Notes under the pieces: model-generated | Told to the model about the DNA's origin: nothing | Databases searched by the model: none | The model's input: the letters and a program-made list of their open reading frames with translations, nothing else | In this document: positions 50,744 through 50,981 of the stretch, one piece after another | How positions within the stretch are numbered: position 1 is the stretch's first letter | How the letters are laid out: every line of letters begins with the position of its first letter | From: Ottowia sp. | GTDB taxonomy: Bacteria > Pseudomonadota > Gammaproteobacteria > Burkholderiales > Burkholderiaceae_C | Length of the DNA: 50,981 bases | Reading direction: 5' to 3' | NCBI GenBank assembly: GCA_023228705.1 | Contig: JALOAS010000013.1 | Coordinates: 1-50,981, forward strand | Program-made: the position numbers and the translations under genes

Positions 50744-50981
50744 ACTTTCTTTGCTTCGCCAAAAGAAAGTAACCAAAGCTCGCGCCAGCGCGCGGCACAG
50801 ATTGTTTTTTGCTGACTTGCCGCAAAGGCGACCCTGCTGTCGCGCCCTGCGGTGCTCGGGCCAGGCAGCCGCTGCGGAACTCGCTGCGCACGCCCTGCGG
50901 GCGTACTCCGCTCAGACAACCGCAGCGAGTCAGTTCACGCGGCAAGGCCATTGCGCCAAGCCTTGCTGCTGCCTGGCCCTG
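50744..50981. repeat. Structured intergenic repeat, truncated by the window end
   Basis: It begins with ACTTTCTTT-gcttcgcca-AAAGAAAGT, a 9-bp perfect stem (50744-50770). A larger inverted repeat follows (ACTCGCTGCG and CGCAGCGAGT, about 50879-50932) enclosing ACGCCC-tgc-GGGCGT. The opening hairpin is of a type I recall as widespread between genes in Beta- and Gammaproteobacteria. Short frames through it are repeat artefacts. Its other end is outside the window. Positions 50599-50743 show nothing recognisable. Confidence 0.65.

Noticed and set aside
50489..50776. 95-aa frame on the minus strand after rpiA
   Set aside because: Its N-terminal part is a translation of the hairpin repeat; similar spurious proteins arise from this repeat in many genomes.

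Overview
The window is GC-rich, densely packed bacterial chromosome. Gene content and order point to a betaproteobacterium of the order Burkholderiales, most like the Alcaligenaceae. The evidence is the ppsR/ppsA pair, surE-pcm-nlpD-rlmD, hemF-nadD-rsfS-rlmH-maf-rng, tolB-pal-cpoB, rpsF-priB-rpsR-rplI-dnaB, a class 2 pyrD and a fused thiDE gene. The genus cannot be fixed from sequence alone. Almost everything is core metabolism; no prophage, transposase, CRISPR array or recognisable defence locus was seen.

Layout. 0-5.6 kb: ppsR and ppsA are divergent, followed by repeat region A, then a DNA glycosylase and a quinone oxidoreductase-like gene. 5.8-9.8 kb: surE-pcm-nlpD-rlmD, with no rpoS in the place where relatives often carry it. 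9.8-10.4 kb: repeat region B. 10.4-15.4 kb: argD-argF and an ATPase (YjgR type)-upp pair on the minus strand, with msrA between them. 15.6-21 kb: yebC and a tightly coupled hemF-nadD-rsfS-rlmH-maf-rng run. 21-24.9 kb: yigZ, an orphan trpB and msbA, all minus. 25-27.6 kb: tolB-pal-cpoB without tolQRA. 27.6-31.1 kb: repeat region C, then the S6/PriB/S18/L9 ribosomal operon and dnaB. 31.1-35.3 kb: folP, ftsH, a 234-bp MITE-like element, rlmE and tRNA-Asn, all on the minus strand. 35.4-40.4 kb: a TPP riboswitch followed by thiO-thiS-thiG-thiDE-thiD. 40.5-48.2 kb: a vitamin B12 neighbourhood containing a flavoprotein reductase, a PduO-type adenosyltransferase, btuB behind a cobalamin riboswitch, and the B12-dependent ribonucleotide reductase nrdJ. 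It is flanked by two small exported proteins with similar signal peptides. 48.3-51 kb: repeat region D with a perfect 7-bp tandem array, pyrD, rpiA and the start of a second structured repeat that runs off the window.

How the genes work together. The thi operon makes thiazole and joins it to the pyrimidine half under TPP control. The B12 block plausibly imports the corrinoid (BtuB), reduces it (flavoprotein, inferred), adenosylates it (PduO type) and uses it for deoxyribonucleotide synthesis (NrdJ). The hemF-rng run couples haem and NAD synthesis to ribosome maturation factors by overlapping stop and start codons.

The least explained features are a family of intergenic mosaic repeats and a MITE. 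The mosaic repeats combine short GC hairpins separated by ATGA/TCAT words with GTTGAGC-type heptamers. They occur at gene 3' ends in four places within 51 kb, in both orientations. The MITE has near-perfect inverted ends and a 5-bp target duplication.
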